Shown one piece after another: positions 38,801 through 49,389 of a stretch of DNA of 64,000 nucleotides. Under the pieces are notes generated by a model that saw nothing but the letters and a program-made list of their open reading frames with translations, was not told the origin of the DNA and did no database searches. A program made the position numbers and the translations under genes. Source of the DNA: Clavelina lepadiformis (Eukaryota > Chordata > Ascidiacea > Aplousobranchia > Clavelinidae); the NCBI RefSeq assembly GCF_947623445.1, contig NC_135241.1, positions 15,998,501 through 16,062,500 on the forward strand. The letters run 5' to 3'. How positions within the stretch are numbered: the stretch's first letter is position 1; each line of letters starts with the position of its first letter.

Positions 38801-40793
38801 AAAGAAGGTGGTTCAGGACCTTTTGTTTTTGTTTAGACAGTAATATAACTGACAATAACTTGAAATTTAATTACTGTTTTAACATTTTTCGATCTTAACA
38901 AGTTAATATTTTGCAGGAGATAGCGGCATCTGAGCCATGCACATGCATGATATTTACTGCCTGTAGTGTTATTATCGGCACCAACAACTTTTACGAAATT
39001 GATCTTACTCATTACAAAATAGATGGTAAATTTTTATGCTGAGCTGTTATTGAAAAGATGCATCGTACATTTCTTCACTTTTTTAGTTCAGTTTTGAGTT
39101 TGTTTTCACTTAAAACATTTTTAGAGAATTTTCTGATAACTTTTATGTCTTTTGTAGAATTTGTCACTGCTGACGGAGCTTTATCAGACAGATTACATGA
39201 TTGTAATGTTTTCCCAATATCTGTACTTAAAGTAAAGGAACACGATGGAAAGCAAGAATTTCTTCTTTGTTTTCACGGTGCGTTACCAAAATAGTCGCAA
39301 ATGGCTTTGATTTGCTTGTTGCATAGGTTCATCACGAAATTGTTATTGTTATGGTGCAGAATTTGGCATCTTTGTTGATGGTTTCGGCCACCAGACCAGA
39401 TCTGGACAAATAACGTGGTCAAGAATGCCGTTGTCTTTTGGTGAGTTTTCATTGTTTATAATCCTCGATGAGGTGTTCCAACTAAGATAAATGAAGAAGT
39501 AAGCTGAAGTACAATAAGCAAAAGGTGAAACAACCTTTTGCTATTATTATAATGCAGTAATTATTAATTCATTGTTATTTATCTATTTTGCCTATTGAAG
39601 CATACCGTGAACCTTATTTGATAATTGTACAATTCAATTCTGTTGAAATGATACAACTTGACTTCACTTCTACACCATCTGCGACGAGCAGTGTGTTGGA
39701 CCATGCTTTTCTTGGCTTCCCAGGGTAGGTGGTTATAATTTCATATTTGATTTGTTTTCTACAAACATCTATATCAAATATGAACTTAACTGAGCGCCGA
39801 ACACTAAGATCTTACTGTACAGTGTCAGACACCTTGGTCCTGCCATAACTGAAGGTGCGGTTTATTTGAGTTCAAATGAAGGTAAAAGGACTTCAGTGTT
39901 TTGCTGCAAGGGAAACATGAAACAAAAACCGAGAGAAAGACCCATGCAGCAAGGAGCTTCGTCTTTGTAAGATTCTTAACAACGTTGAGTCATAAACAAG
40001 TTCGGTTAATGTCATTAAGATAAACTGACAACAATGATTAAAAAATTTGACTTACCTTAGTAGAATTATTATATGTTCATATACACACTATATAAAAATC
40101 CCTTAACAATAGGTCAAACAAGCGTCATTTTGTTGCGCTATCTTCATCTATGGATTCGCTGTCGTCACCGGCAACCAAACGAAGTTCAGCGTTTTCAGAT
40201 CTCTCAAACCTGTCTTCCAGCAAGACTGCTGATACATCGTCATGTTATTCGATTGACTCAGTATCAAGCAAGTGGACAACGACAAGCACCGATGACACCA
40301 CCAGGTGGACATCATCACGAGAAAGCTTAGACAGGTGCTTGACCTCTAAATACATTATTTTCCGATTGTGAGACTTCCTATACTTATTGCTATTACGATT
40401 TACAATATTACTATTTTTGCATACTTTTTTCTTACCCTGCTTTCTGTTTTAGTGATCAAACGTTGACTATGGATGTGGACAGGTCAATAAGCAGCAGTGA
40501 GGTATGTTTATTGAAACTACTACAGTAATTCACAAAACCGATCAATTAGAAGGTTAAGTGAAATTTGGGATAGGTAATATGATTTGATTTCTATGACTTT
40601 TTTAGCGTAAATCTAAATGGTTGGCGATCTAATCGTAACTTTTGGAACGTTGGTGTTTAAGGACAGCACCAGGTCTCTTGAAAATTCTACTAAACTTCAA
40701 TGGTTACCAGTGCAGTCATCCAACAAGCCTCCCGTAAGCAAACCACCCAGGAAAGGAAAGACTCAAGGGCCTATTCACTCCACAGAAGTTTAA
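26815..40793 (+). CDS. CIT: Citron homologue without a kinase domain (coiled coil, C1, PH, CNH)
   Basis: Forty-one exons with continuous phase, about 1,790 residues. Exons: 26815-26868, 26959-27033, 27114-27203, 27274-27375, 27744-27869, 27944-28072, 28391-28528, 28641-28778, 28855-28992, 29077-29214, 30429-30566, 31335-31472, 31607-31744, 31858-31962, 32075-32284, 33338-33460, 33563-33706, 33932-34018, 34131-34232, 34432-34560, 34661-34770, 34961-35129, 35193-35438, 35586-35705, 35789-35927, 36523-36685, 36901-37052, 37220-37327, 37401-37589, 37692-37816, 37980-38060, 38341-38529, 38649-38807, 38917-39025, 39158-39277, 39360-39440, 39601-39724, 39823-39966, 40113-40334, 40453-40501, 40662-40793. 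Residues 1-1,030 form a coiled coil. The C1 finger (MHHNIPH...CSVC...CSEC...HVKC...C) is near 1,123-1,175, PH near 1,180-1,320 (TCWPGR-like SCWPARSLYFLA), CNH near 1,320-1,640 (IIGTNNFYEIDL, LLCFH, EFGIFVDGFG), then a Ser/Thr tail ending STEV. Citron organises RhoA and the midbody in cytokinesis. The first exon has no kinase upstream, as in the vertebrate citron-N form. Confidence 0.93.
28391..31744 (+). repeat. Seven consecutive 138-bp coiled-coil exons in citron
   Basis: Exons starting at 28391, 28641, 28855, 29077, 30429, 31335 and 31607 are each exactly 138 bp (46 codons), phase 0 at both ends. Aligned, they share V-x-x-K/R-L early, an S-rich patch in the middle, LE-x-x-[VIL]-x-x-L about 14-20 residues from the end, and a closing KE-x-QLCK-like tail (ELCK, QLCK, QLCS, KLNK). 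The preceding exon (43 codons, ending RELLK) fits the same pattern with a small deletion. This looks like tandem exon duplication. Confidence 0.8.
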
Positions 40794-41880
40794 ACTGAAA
40801 CGGAAAAGAAATAATAACTATCACTATCATATCATATCCCTGTGCTTGCCTTTGCACTATACCGTTGTGTTAATTTCTTCGTTCAGCTGTGGATTTAGTA
40901 CTCTATCGGCCTTATTTAGTGTAGCAATTGTAGTTCATTTTTACCGCAACATGCTTTGCCCAGAACTCACTGCTTTTTGTTGTGTTTTGTTTCAGTGTTC
41001 GCGGCTTAATTGCACTATCACTTATCATTTTTTCTGCCTTAGATATTAGCAGTGAATTTAGGTATTTTGAAATCTGCGCGTTGTATATTACATGTGCCAA
41101 CCGCTTTTCGCAATTGTTCGGCAAGCACTTTCACTTCAAATTTCGCTATCCAAAATGTCAAAACTTTGTATCCGCGCATTAAAAAAAATTTCAAGGTTGT
41201 GAAATTGCTGCAGTTTTGTGATTTTGTTACAGTAGCTTAAAGTACACATTACCAAATTACAATGGATGTGCAGCGTACACATAAAGCCATGTTCTTACTT
41301 CCCCAAAGTGATGTTCAAGTATTAAAACAAGCTGACATAAAAACAAAAACTTGTCAGTCTGCAAAATTCAATGTAACGCCATGTTAGGATTTGGATGTAG
41401 ACGTTATTCCAAATCTTATGTTACGGTATTGAGGAAATTTTTTTCGATTTATGTTATAAACTTGCTTGTAATTCGCCACCAGACGACGTTTTGTTTTATG
41501 CATAGATTTCCTGTGATGAACGCATTTTTGTTTATAGGCTATATTTGTTTTTCTTTTTTACTCTTACAAACAACTTTTGCAAAAACTACTAAACAAGAAC
41601 AAGCGACACCAACGCTCAACTGCTCGATGATCCATTCTACTTGTATTGTTTCAAATGGCGAAAGGTTTTTGAAACCTTTAGCCTAATAACAGAAAATCTT
41701 GCTTTCATAAAATCAGTTCTTTATTGTAGAGTTACTTCCGCTGAAATATCTATGTATTTCTCATCTTCACTTCATAACAAACGTCCATAATGGTTATTGC
41801 AGCATTCATTCTTCCATTTGTACCAACCAAATACTACGGTCACGTTAAGTCACTAGGCTGGATTTTATTTGTTATTGAAC
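40794..41880. other. Citron 3' flank, nothing coding
   Basis: AT-rich sequence after the citron stop, presumably 3' UTR followed by intergenic DNA. Overlapping plus-strand frames at 40,846-41,240 and 41,351-41,686 are hydrophobic and unrecognised; none has a convincing splice context. Bases 41,873-41,880 (TATTGAAC) are the left target duplication of the next element. Confidence 0.5.
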
Positions 41881-42436
41881 TAGGCTTACCATACGTCCCG
41901 CTTTAGCCGGGACAGTCCCCCTTTTTAACGTCTTGTCCCGGCGTCCCGGTTTGGCACTCAGTCAGCCAGCATAGGCATACCGCATAGAAGCCATACACGA
42001 ACATTAGCATGTTCTTATTATTGTTTCTTCTTGAAGAAGAATTCGTGATCTTGTTTGTTATTTATTTCATTGTATGCAATAAAAATGTTAGTGTGACGTC
42101 ATTGTTAGCGGATAATTGGTACAGCTTGTTACTTTGGCTAGTCCGCTAGTGGTTTCATTGTTAGCTAGTTCAGCTAATGCTGTGGTAGCTTGTAGAAATA
42201 TACGGTGTTCTTTTAGTAGATTAGGCTTGCAGGGCTGTAGGCTTGAGTCGCTAGGTTATTGAATAGACTTATTCCTTAACTGTTTGCATTTCTTTTCTGC
42301 GGAAGCCATTTTCATTGAATTAGGCCTACACTGAAAATAATAGTAAGTGATATTTCTTTACCTTATACCTGCTTGTTTATTTAGATTTAGACCTGTAACT
42401 TGACTAAAAACAGCAGTGCTAAATTTAAAAGTTACA

Positions 42437-42697
42437 ATGCCCAAAAGAAAATGTACATTTACAAACGAGATAAAAAGAGAATACCCATATTTGAAAGAAA
42501 GCGTTGATGGTAAAGCGCTCTGCAATTATTGTGGGTCTGTTTTTTCAATTAGTCATGGCGGACGATCAGATATTGACAAACACTTGGAAACCAAAAAAGA
42601 CAAATCTTCTAGGAGTAGCATGTCGACTTGGAAACTATGTTCAATTCGATATTTCTTCCTTTTGCTGTATCGAAAAGGTGTAAGTTCTACAGAGTGA
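42437..42697 (+). pseudogene. hAT transposase N-terminal fragment with BED zinc finger
   Basis: The 87 codons from MPKRKCTFTNEIKREYPYLK show a BED-type finger: aromatic residues early, then CNYCGSVFSISHGGRSDIDKH with Cys-x2-Cys and a following His (the second His position is in DKHLETKK). BED fingers bind DNA at the N-terminus of hAT transposases. The frame stops at 42,697, inside the first bases of a nested MITE, and the catalytic region and dimerisation domain are absent, so this cannot be an active transposase. Confidence 0.8.
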
Positions 42698-42930
42698 CTA
42701 CTTCACCGGAAAAAAACTCCCAACCTTTTGTTAATGATAGGCCGTTAGGTTAGGAGAATAGACACGCAAAAACTTGATTTTAGCTATTTAGGATTTAATT
42801 GAAGTTAAATTTGCATTAAAAGGTAGATTTAGGTAATTAGGTTACTACATTGTAACATTCAAGTTAGGCTAAAAAGAACCGGTAAAATGTCGCTTTGAAC
42901 GCACGATTATTCCAGTGAAATAGAGGCAGC
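42694..42930 (+). repeat. Fold-back MITE, copy 2 (nested in the hAT element)
   Basis: Starts TGACTACTTCACCGGAA and ends CCAGTGAAATAGAGGCAGC; the ends are inverted repeats and the interior is similar to 5,001-5,246. It interrupts the BED-finger frame of the host element. Confidence 0.65.
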
Positions 42931-43842
42931 CATCTTTGTATCGTTAACGTCAATTCCTTCCTATTTTTCTATATTATTGTTTGAAGAAGAATTCGTGATC
43001 TTGTTTGTTATTTATTTCATTGTATTCGATAAAAATTTTATTGTGACGTCATATGTCGAAAGCGTCCCGCTTTGAAGCCACAAAATTATGGTAAGCCTAT
43101 ATTGAACGACTCAGCGGCAGTCCATCGAAAACTTCTTCAAATTCTAGAAGCCTTAAGTCAGGATCTGGTCTATTAGATATAAAAGGCTATCATCATTATA
43201 TAGTTGAAGTTTGACATAATCAAGGAAAATCGTACCGTATTGTCTTGATTAAAAGGCGTCCTTGAATAGAAGCCGCAACGAACCATGCTAAAGTATTACT
43301 CTATTGAAAGTCGTCATACAGACAAAGTTGAACACGTGCAGCTTACGGAATTGAAAGAGTGACGGTCTCGTATAGTAAGCATTCGTTGATTAAACAAGAT
43401 TTGCAGTACAGAAAAAGAGTCCGATCATCTGTTGATCTGAATAAAACATAAAAGCTGCTTTTAAATACAAGTTATCGAAAATAAAAAAATAGTAGCTGCG
43501 GCATAATAACAGCTGAAGCGAGTACACAAAAAATATATTTGTCGAGCTTAACTATCATAATAAACTTACTCTCTAGACTAGAGTCTAGACTAGTGAAGAG
43601 AGAACCACAACTGTTGAACTGGTCATAGTCATTGCACACCACAACAACTATGAATAATAAAAAAACGTTGCAAAAATGGTTAGTTTTCATAACCTTTATC
43701 TTCGGACCGAGAAAAGTTTGCGCACGACTTTAACTCGCCGTCGATTCCTCATCGCGAGCCCGGGTTATTGAGCTAGCCGTTGTGCAATTTGTGCAAGCTT
43801 TGTATAGGTGCGCAAAAGTGCACACGTTTTCATCGCTACCAT

Positions 43843-44120
43843 AGCTTTAACTTTTTCCTGTCGAAAAAAAATTAATTAAGCTATCGGTATATTGTGAAAA
43901 CATTTGAAAATTGTTTTTATGCAGAAATACAAAGCCACAAAGAAAATAAAAAACAAGATTGTAAATGCAAAAAATACAAAACACACACGCTTTGTTAAAA
44001 TTTTGTTACACAAGCTTTAATTTTTTAATCTTGAAAAAACTTTTAATTGAGCTATTTTGTGAATACATTTGAAAATTACTTTCATGCAGAAATATAAAGC
44101 CACAAAGAAAAGAAAATACA
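43843..44120. repeat. Two-copy direct repeat, period about 170 bp
   Basis: Copy one starts at AGCTTTAACTTTTT (43,843) and copy two at AGCTTTAATTTTTT (44,013). Both continue through ACATTTGAAAATT, ATGCAGAAATA and AAAGCCACAAAGAAAA. Divergence is moderate. Confidence 0.75.
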
Positions 44121-44390
44121 CAATACAGTACAGTACAAAATAAGAGTTTTTTAGGGATTTCCCCAACATGGATTAGCAATTAGCATGACATAGCTAGTCT
44201 AGAAGTTGATATAAATGATTTCCTCCTCCTAACATTGTAAATTTTTAAGGGCATTTGCTGCAAATAAGCAGCTAAGTTTGTTCTTTGGTGAACGTAGTTT
44301 TGCTTGAGTTGGTTCACCTGGGTAGATTACTTGCCGTGACGACTCGAATGTCAATTTCATAACCCTCGGAATCATCCCAATGGCTTTTTT

Positions 44391-44636
44391 GGCTGCCAAT
44401 AGATAGGCTATTTCACCAGAAATATCCTACGTTTGAAGCTATTTTTCACATTTTCTTTTAACCTAACTTAAATTTTATAAATAGTTGAATTTTATAAACC
44501 TAACCTAAATATACCTCATAATCTAAATCTAGCTTCAGTTTAACTCTGAATAACTAAAACCGACCTTTTATATGCCTATTGTGCTAACCCAAGCGCCTAT
44601 GCGTACTACTGTGATCTACTCTCCGTGAAAAGTTAA
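44391..44636 (-). repeat. Fold-back MITE, copy 3 (inverted)
   Basis: Begins GGCTGCCAATAGATAGGCTA then TTTCACCAG, and ends near CTACTCTCCGTGAAAAG. Reverse-complemented, the interior matches copies at 5,001 and 42,694 (AGATTTAG, AGGTTAGG-type words). Confidence 0.5.
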
Positions 44637-45652
44637 TTTCTTTTTACCAGTTAGGCCTGCCTTACGCCAAGAATAAACCTTAACTCGGCCATAGTTGAAA
44701 GTGTTGCACCTGTACACACCAAATTCATCATCGTTCGTGTCGAACCTTTTTATCTTCACATCAATTTATAATACACAAACTACAGCAAAAGTTTGTTGCT
44801 TGAAAGCCGATTTTAAATAGATTAATAAAGAAAAATTGAGGATTTCAGTACATGCTGTCATGCCAAAATTTGTGTCTTTGTATACAATATTTTTTTATCA
44901 AAAACTGTCAATCTCAATACCAGTATTGTTATACCATATAATCAGGCAATGATAGGCTATTCTGGTGTTTTCTTAAGTTGTTAGCTAGCCTACAGTACTT
45001 TTCTGTAAAATTGTTACTTGTTAAAGGCTGCCAATATCCTTTCCAAGTTCTGGCTTTTGTTGTAGCAGGGTGGCAAAATATTTTTGATGACCTATACTTA
45101 ACAATTGAAACTGTAGATGAACATCGATTTTGGGCCTCGGATTAAAATGCTTGCACTCAGATGAGTAGCATATAAATATCTTTAGATAATAAAAAAAGCA
45201 TTGATAAATGTTTTCTGGCTTTTATTTTACAGCGCGATATAAGTTAAGCTGGGAGTTTTTCTTTTCTTGACCCTGCCTGGTCCTACTACTGTTGTCTTCA
45301 ATAAGAGTTTTAGACCACCTCTATGCACCTTTAGACCACCTCTAGATCATGCATGTGGTATATTTGACAGAATTAAATTTGTCCCAAATCAGTCCAGTGA
45401 CAGTAACTTGGTAGGAATACGGTTGTTTATCAATGGCATGTATTCTTGTTGTCAGCACATTGCAAAAATGGCATGTATATGGCACATTTCACTTGAAGGT
45501 TGTTACATAAGTGTGGATAGACTTGTGAGTGTGCATTTTCTTTAACCTTTTGTGCATAGACCTTTTGTATTTTTGTATCAGAGTTTAATTGTTACTGATG
45601 TTAATAACTGCTGTGTAGGTAACACTAAGTGAAAAAAGCATATATTTGTAGC

Positions 45653-48600
45653 ATGTTTTGTAGAAATCTGGTTTTACAAAACTTGGCAAAAGACAGGTTT
45701 GGTAGTGTAGAATTTTCTACTTTCGGTAGACTCTTTGCAAAACCAAAAGTTGCTGGTGGTGGTGGCGGAAAGAGTGGTAAGTTATTTGAGGTATTTGCAT
45801 TTAGAATTATACACGATTTTGCACAAAAAGTTAAACTAAATTGACAGAGTGAACAAAATGGTAGTTTTGCTTGTGTAAAAGATTTAATCAGTATGAATTA
45901 TGGTGTTGCTTGTTGATTTATCGTAAAACGGTTTTCAAAAGAGGTCAAAAATTTGGCAACATATTTTTAACTTAAAAAATTACTTTACAACATTATAAAT
46001 GTTGCCAACAAATTATCTTTCAGTGCTCACAGAGCAAGTATTTGCAACATATTCCCCAACAGTATATTAGATAAATTTTCTTTTTAATATACTTTCAAAT
46101 ACAGTTATTTGAAGTGGGATGTTATTGTGACGTATGTTGCAAAACATTTAATTTAATAATTGTAAATCCAAGTCCAGATTAAATAGTGTAATACATTACA
46201 GAATTTTGATACAAGTATTTGTTATTACAGATATAATTATCATGCTTTTAATTTAACAGCATTTAAAGCTAAAGTAACTGTTGAAGAACCAGAACCAGTA
46301 AGAGACACAAAAGTTTTAGTAACACGGTGCTGTGGACTAAACAAATACAAGGATGGTGAAGATCCTGTATTAAAACCTGACAGTGAATATCCTGAATGGT
46401 AATTTTTACTTAAAGTTAAATGCATTATAGTTGTTATAAAAACTTATATTGCAACTAAAACCCTAGACCAGTAATACAGCATACCATCTACGGATGTACC
46501 AATCAAAAAAAGCTTTAGTTTCGTGAAATTTTTTTTTTGATGCTTAGGTGAATCTGAATTTTTTGGATTAGATATTATGCTTTATCAAACTGACTAACTT
46601 ATACCATAAATTAGCTCAATTGATGTAATTTTTTTAATTGCTTGAGTATGAATGTGCGTGTTTGTTAACACTAGAAGGACGGGGCGCGTCAATTGACGCA
46701 TTTTCAACATAAGTGCATCTATAACTTTTAAGTGGGGCATCGCACAACCGTGATATTTCCTGACTTTTCCTAAATTAGTGTTAGGTAACTAATCCATGAA
46801 GATGAAGTTTTTATTTTACCGGTAGAGATAATTAACGTGGTCACTACCTAGAAGGACGGGGCGCGTCAATTGACGCATTGTTACTTCACACTACAAAAAC
46901 CAGTTCTCGCAGTAGAGAGCATTGTTTTCTTTCTGCTGATAATTGCAGGTTTATCGAATTAGGTCACAGCTGCCAGCACAGAGGTGTGACAAACGTGTCG
47001 ACAAAATAAGCAAGTCGACTTTTCCGCAAAACAGAGTAGTTTCGTCACAAGCGCAGCCTATCGGAATTTTTGAAGTTTATCGAAGCGTAAGTGTAGTAAG
47101 AGTTTCTTAGTTAGATAAATTAGATGAATTAGATAAATTCGTCGGCTTGGTGGATGCTCGTGGCGTGATAGGAGGGCGCAACTTCCCTGTGAAGAGTTTG
47201 TGGGGGAGGTCGTGGGGATGTCCGATGTTTTCCCAAACCATGGCAAGAGACAGGTTTCTGGAGCTCATACGATTCCTTCGCTTCGATCTGAAGACGGAAA
47301 GGCGTAGGAATCTATTGCATGATAAATTTGCACTCGCTTCACAACTTTGAAACAGTTTTATATCAAACTGTCAAAAAGCATTCATTCCACAGTGGAAGAT
47401 AACTGTGGATGAGCAACTATTTCCGTGTAAGGCACGCTGCAAGTTCATCCAATATATGGCCCATAAACCAGACAAGCTTGGTCAAAAGTTCTGGCTGGCA
47501 GTTGACGTTGAAAACAAATATTTATTCAACGGTTTTCCTTACGTTGGAAAAGATGACGCAAGGAGCCCCCACGTGAGTGTGCCCACCGACGTTGTACTGA
47601 AACTCATGGCTCCGCTTTTTCAAGGAGGTTACAACGTCACTTGCGATAATTTTTTCACTTCACTTGACCTGGCGTTGCGACTTGCGGAAAAGAAGTGCAG
47701 CCTCGTAGGGACAATGCGCCAGAACAGGAGAGAAGTCCCGGAAGAGTGCAAGAAGAAAAAGGAGTTGCGTGAAACAGAAGTGTTTAGGCACGACGGCTTG
47801 TATTTTCAATGCGATTGCTTTTGTTAATTAAAATGCACAAAGCGGACATGTGATAGAAGTAGTTTTTTCGGAGCAACAGCACACTTTTCTCAACAAAAAA
47901 CGTTAGATTTGCGCCGTTTTGACCTTTTGCGTCAATTGACGCACTCCGTCCTTCTAGGTATACTAAAATTGCCGTCCTTCTAGTGTTAAATACCATGAAA
48001 ATGCAGAAGAAATGCATGAACTCAATTTATTGGCGCAAAAGGTCATGTCGATGCGTTATTACCTTTTTGCATAATTCCACATTGCTCTTGTTTTGACACT
48101 TGCTTATAATCTCCATGAGGTATTAAATTAGCCAATTTAACGTAACAATAACTACGACCACACATGTATTATGACCATAGATACGCCACTACATCAAGTA
48201 TGTTCGCACTGTTATTGCTATGGCTTAAGTAAAAATGAGATTATTAAAAATTTCAGAAAATAGCAATACCACAACAGTATTAATCATTTATTAAACTGGG
48301 AAATAACAAAACAAAATTTACTAAAAGGAAAATAGCTAATAGGAAACTCATCAAACTAAACGAAACAGACTTTAAAGAGATCAATTCAAACCTAATTTTG
48401 TTTGACATAATCTCTTTCAGGATGAGTTCTCTGAAACTTTAGGTGTTTTGAGAAAAAAGTGGTTTAATAGAGTTGATGCAATTAACTAGTTATTAAAAAT
48501 CACAAAAGCATGTGAATGTTTAAGTTATCGCAAAGGATTTGATTTATTTAAAACTGCTTTACCGTTATGATAATTTATCCAAATTAAATTTTCATGTTAT

Positions 48601-49389
48601 GGTTTTACTTTTGTTTGTGAACAGCCTATTGATTGTAATTCCGATTTCATTCTGTTTATGTTCATATTCAAATTTTGTTCAAGTAAAACTTAGGCTATCC
48701 TGACCAGATAATTTTGTTACCAATTGCTCGGGCAAAATAATGAAGGCATTTTGGAATATCTTTAGTAGTGACTTATCAAACAAACCAGCCACTTTCAGTG
48801 TTGCCCTAGACATCCTAAAGAGTTTGTACACCAGAAAATTTTGTCCAAACAGTTTCAAACGAAAAGGAAGACGAAAAATGTCCCTTTTAGAAGCATATGA
48901 AGAAAGGGTCAAGTAGTCGCACTATGCCTACCTTTGACACTCATTAGATTATATGTTTTGGATGGTGACTGGTCCTTGTTTTTGTTTCAGTGTTTGGAAG
49001 TTAGCCAAAAATGAAATTCACCCCGACTTATGCTTGAAATTGAGATTAACTCAGTAAAGTTGTTTTGCCTGTTATTACCATAAATTTTACTGGTTTATTA
49101 AGGTATTGTAGACAGCGTATTTTTTTGTTGGATATGGTATCCTATTAGCGATGATACTATAATGAATACTATATTTTAAAGGTTGTGGTCATTGCACATT
49201 GGCGAAAACAGACCATACTACGAATATGATCCCAACACAAAAAAATATTGGTTCGAATTGAGACGACATAAAATTATGCAAAGAAATCGTGCACGGAAGG
49301 GAGTCAGATTCTATGAACCTCCCAAGCAATATGAACTGGAGTTTGTTAGTAGGTTACCATTGAAGAAAGCAGGGGAGGGAACGTCCTGA
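45653..49389 (+). CDS. MRPL54: Mitochondrial ribosomal protein L54 (mL54)
   Basis: Three exons, in frame: 45653-45776, 46260-46398, 49182-49389; 156 residues against about 138 in human. The N-terminus (MFCRNLVLQNLAKDRFGSVE) is rich in Arg/Lys/Leu and fits a mitochondrial import signal, followed by a Gly run. The family core is clear: CCGLNKYKDGEDPVLKPDSE then YPEWLW across the second junction, then YDPNTKKYWFELRRHKIMQR and a basic end. mL54 is a metazoan-type component of the large subunit of the mitochondrial ribosome. The 2.8-kb last intron is long for this locus because it holds a piggyBac element. The first ATG after an in-frame stop was taken as the start. Downstream, AATAAA at 49,502-49,507 is a plausible poly(A) signal. 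Confidence 0.92.
46669..47985 (+). mobile_element. Decayed piggyBac element in the MRPL54 intron
   Basis: Flanked by TTAA on both sides (46,665-46,668 and 47,986-47,989), the piggyBac target. The inverted ends are CACTAGAAGGACGG (14 bp, perfect). The longer unit CTAGAAGGACGG...GCGTCAATTGACGCA is repeated just inside each end (46,847-46,877; 47,928-47,957), giving a terminal plus subterminal repeat pair on the left and an inverted unit on the right. At 1,317 bp it is shorter than autonomous elements (about 2.5 kb) and encodes only part of a transposase. Confidence 0.95.
47136..47827 (+). pseudogene. piggyBac transposase remnant
   Basis: Two open pieces. The first (to 47,350) matches the region before the catalytic core, with FLELIRFLRFDLKTERRR. 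The second (from about 47,352) holds the start of the DDE domain: WKITVDEQLFPCKARCKF (first Asp), GYNVTCDNFFTSLDLAL (second Asp) and SLVGTMRQNRREVPEE. A stop after ASQL separates them. The frame ends at 47,827 in FQCDCFC, so the third catalytic Asp and the C-terminal Cys-rich domain are missing. Not functional. Confidence 0.9.

Larger units (their letters stand above)
42015..43053 (+). repeat. Direct repeat pair inside the hAT element
   Basis: About 80 bp around GAAGAAGAATTCGTGATCTT is present twice, at 42,015-42,100 and 42,972-43,053, in the same orientation and with a shared GTGACGTCAT near the end. The spacing brackets the BED-finger frame and the nested MITE. Confidence 0.8.
41881..43099 (+). 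mobile_element. Internally deleted hAT element with perfect 8-bp target duplication
   Basis: The ends are perfect 13-bp inverted repeats (TAGGCTTACCATA at 41,881; TATGGTAAGCCTA ending 43,099), flanked by identical TATTGAAC octamers (41,873-41,880 and 43,100-43,107). The next bases on both sides contain CGTCCCGCTTT. Length is 1,219 bp against several kb for an autonomous hAT. It encodes only a BED-finger fragment (42,437 onward). A MITE copy occupies 42,694-42,930, and an 80-bp direct repeat is present at 42,015-42,100 and 42,972-43,053. The clean duplication indicates a fairly young insertion. Confidence 0.93.
43108..45652. other. Intergenic region with repeats, no supported gene
   Basis: Between the hAT element and MRPL54. 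It contains a two-copy direct repeat (43,843-44,120) and an inverted MITE copy (44,391-44,636). The 92-codon frame at 45,267-45,545 has a small internal duplication (two FRPPL units) but no recognisable domain. Nothing else could be supported. Confidence 0.55.

Noticed and set aside
40846..41240. Overlapping hydrophobic frames after citron
   Set aside because: They are in the 3' flank, AT-driven, and have no initiation or splicing context.
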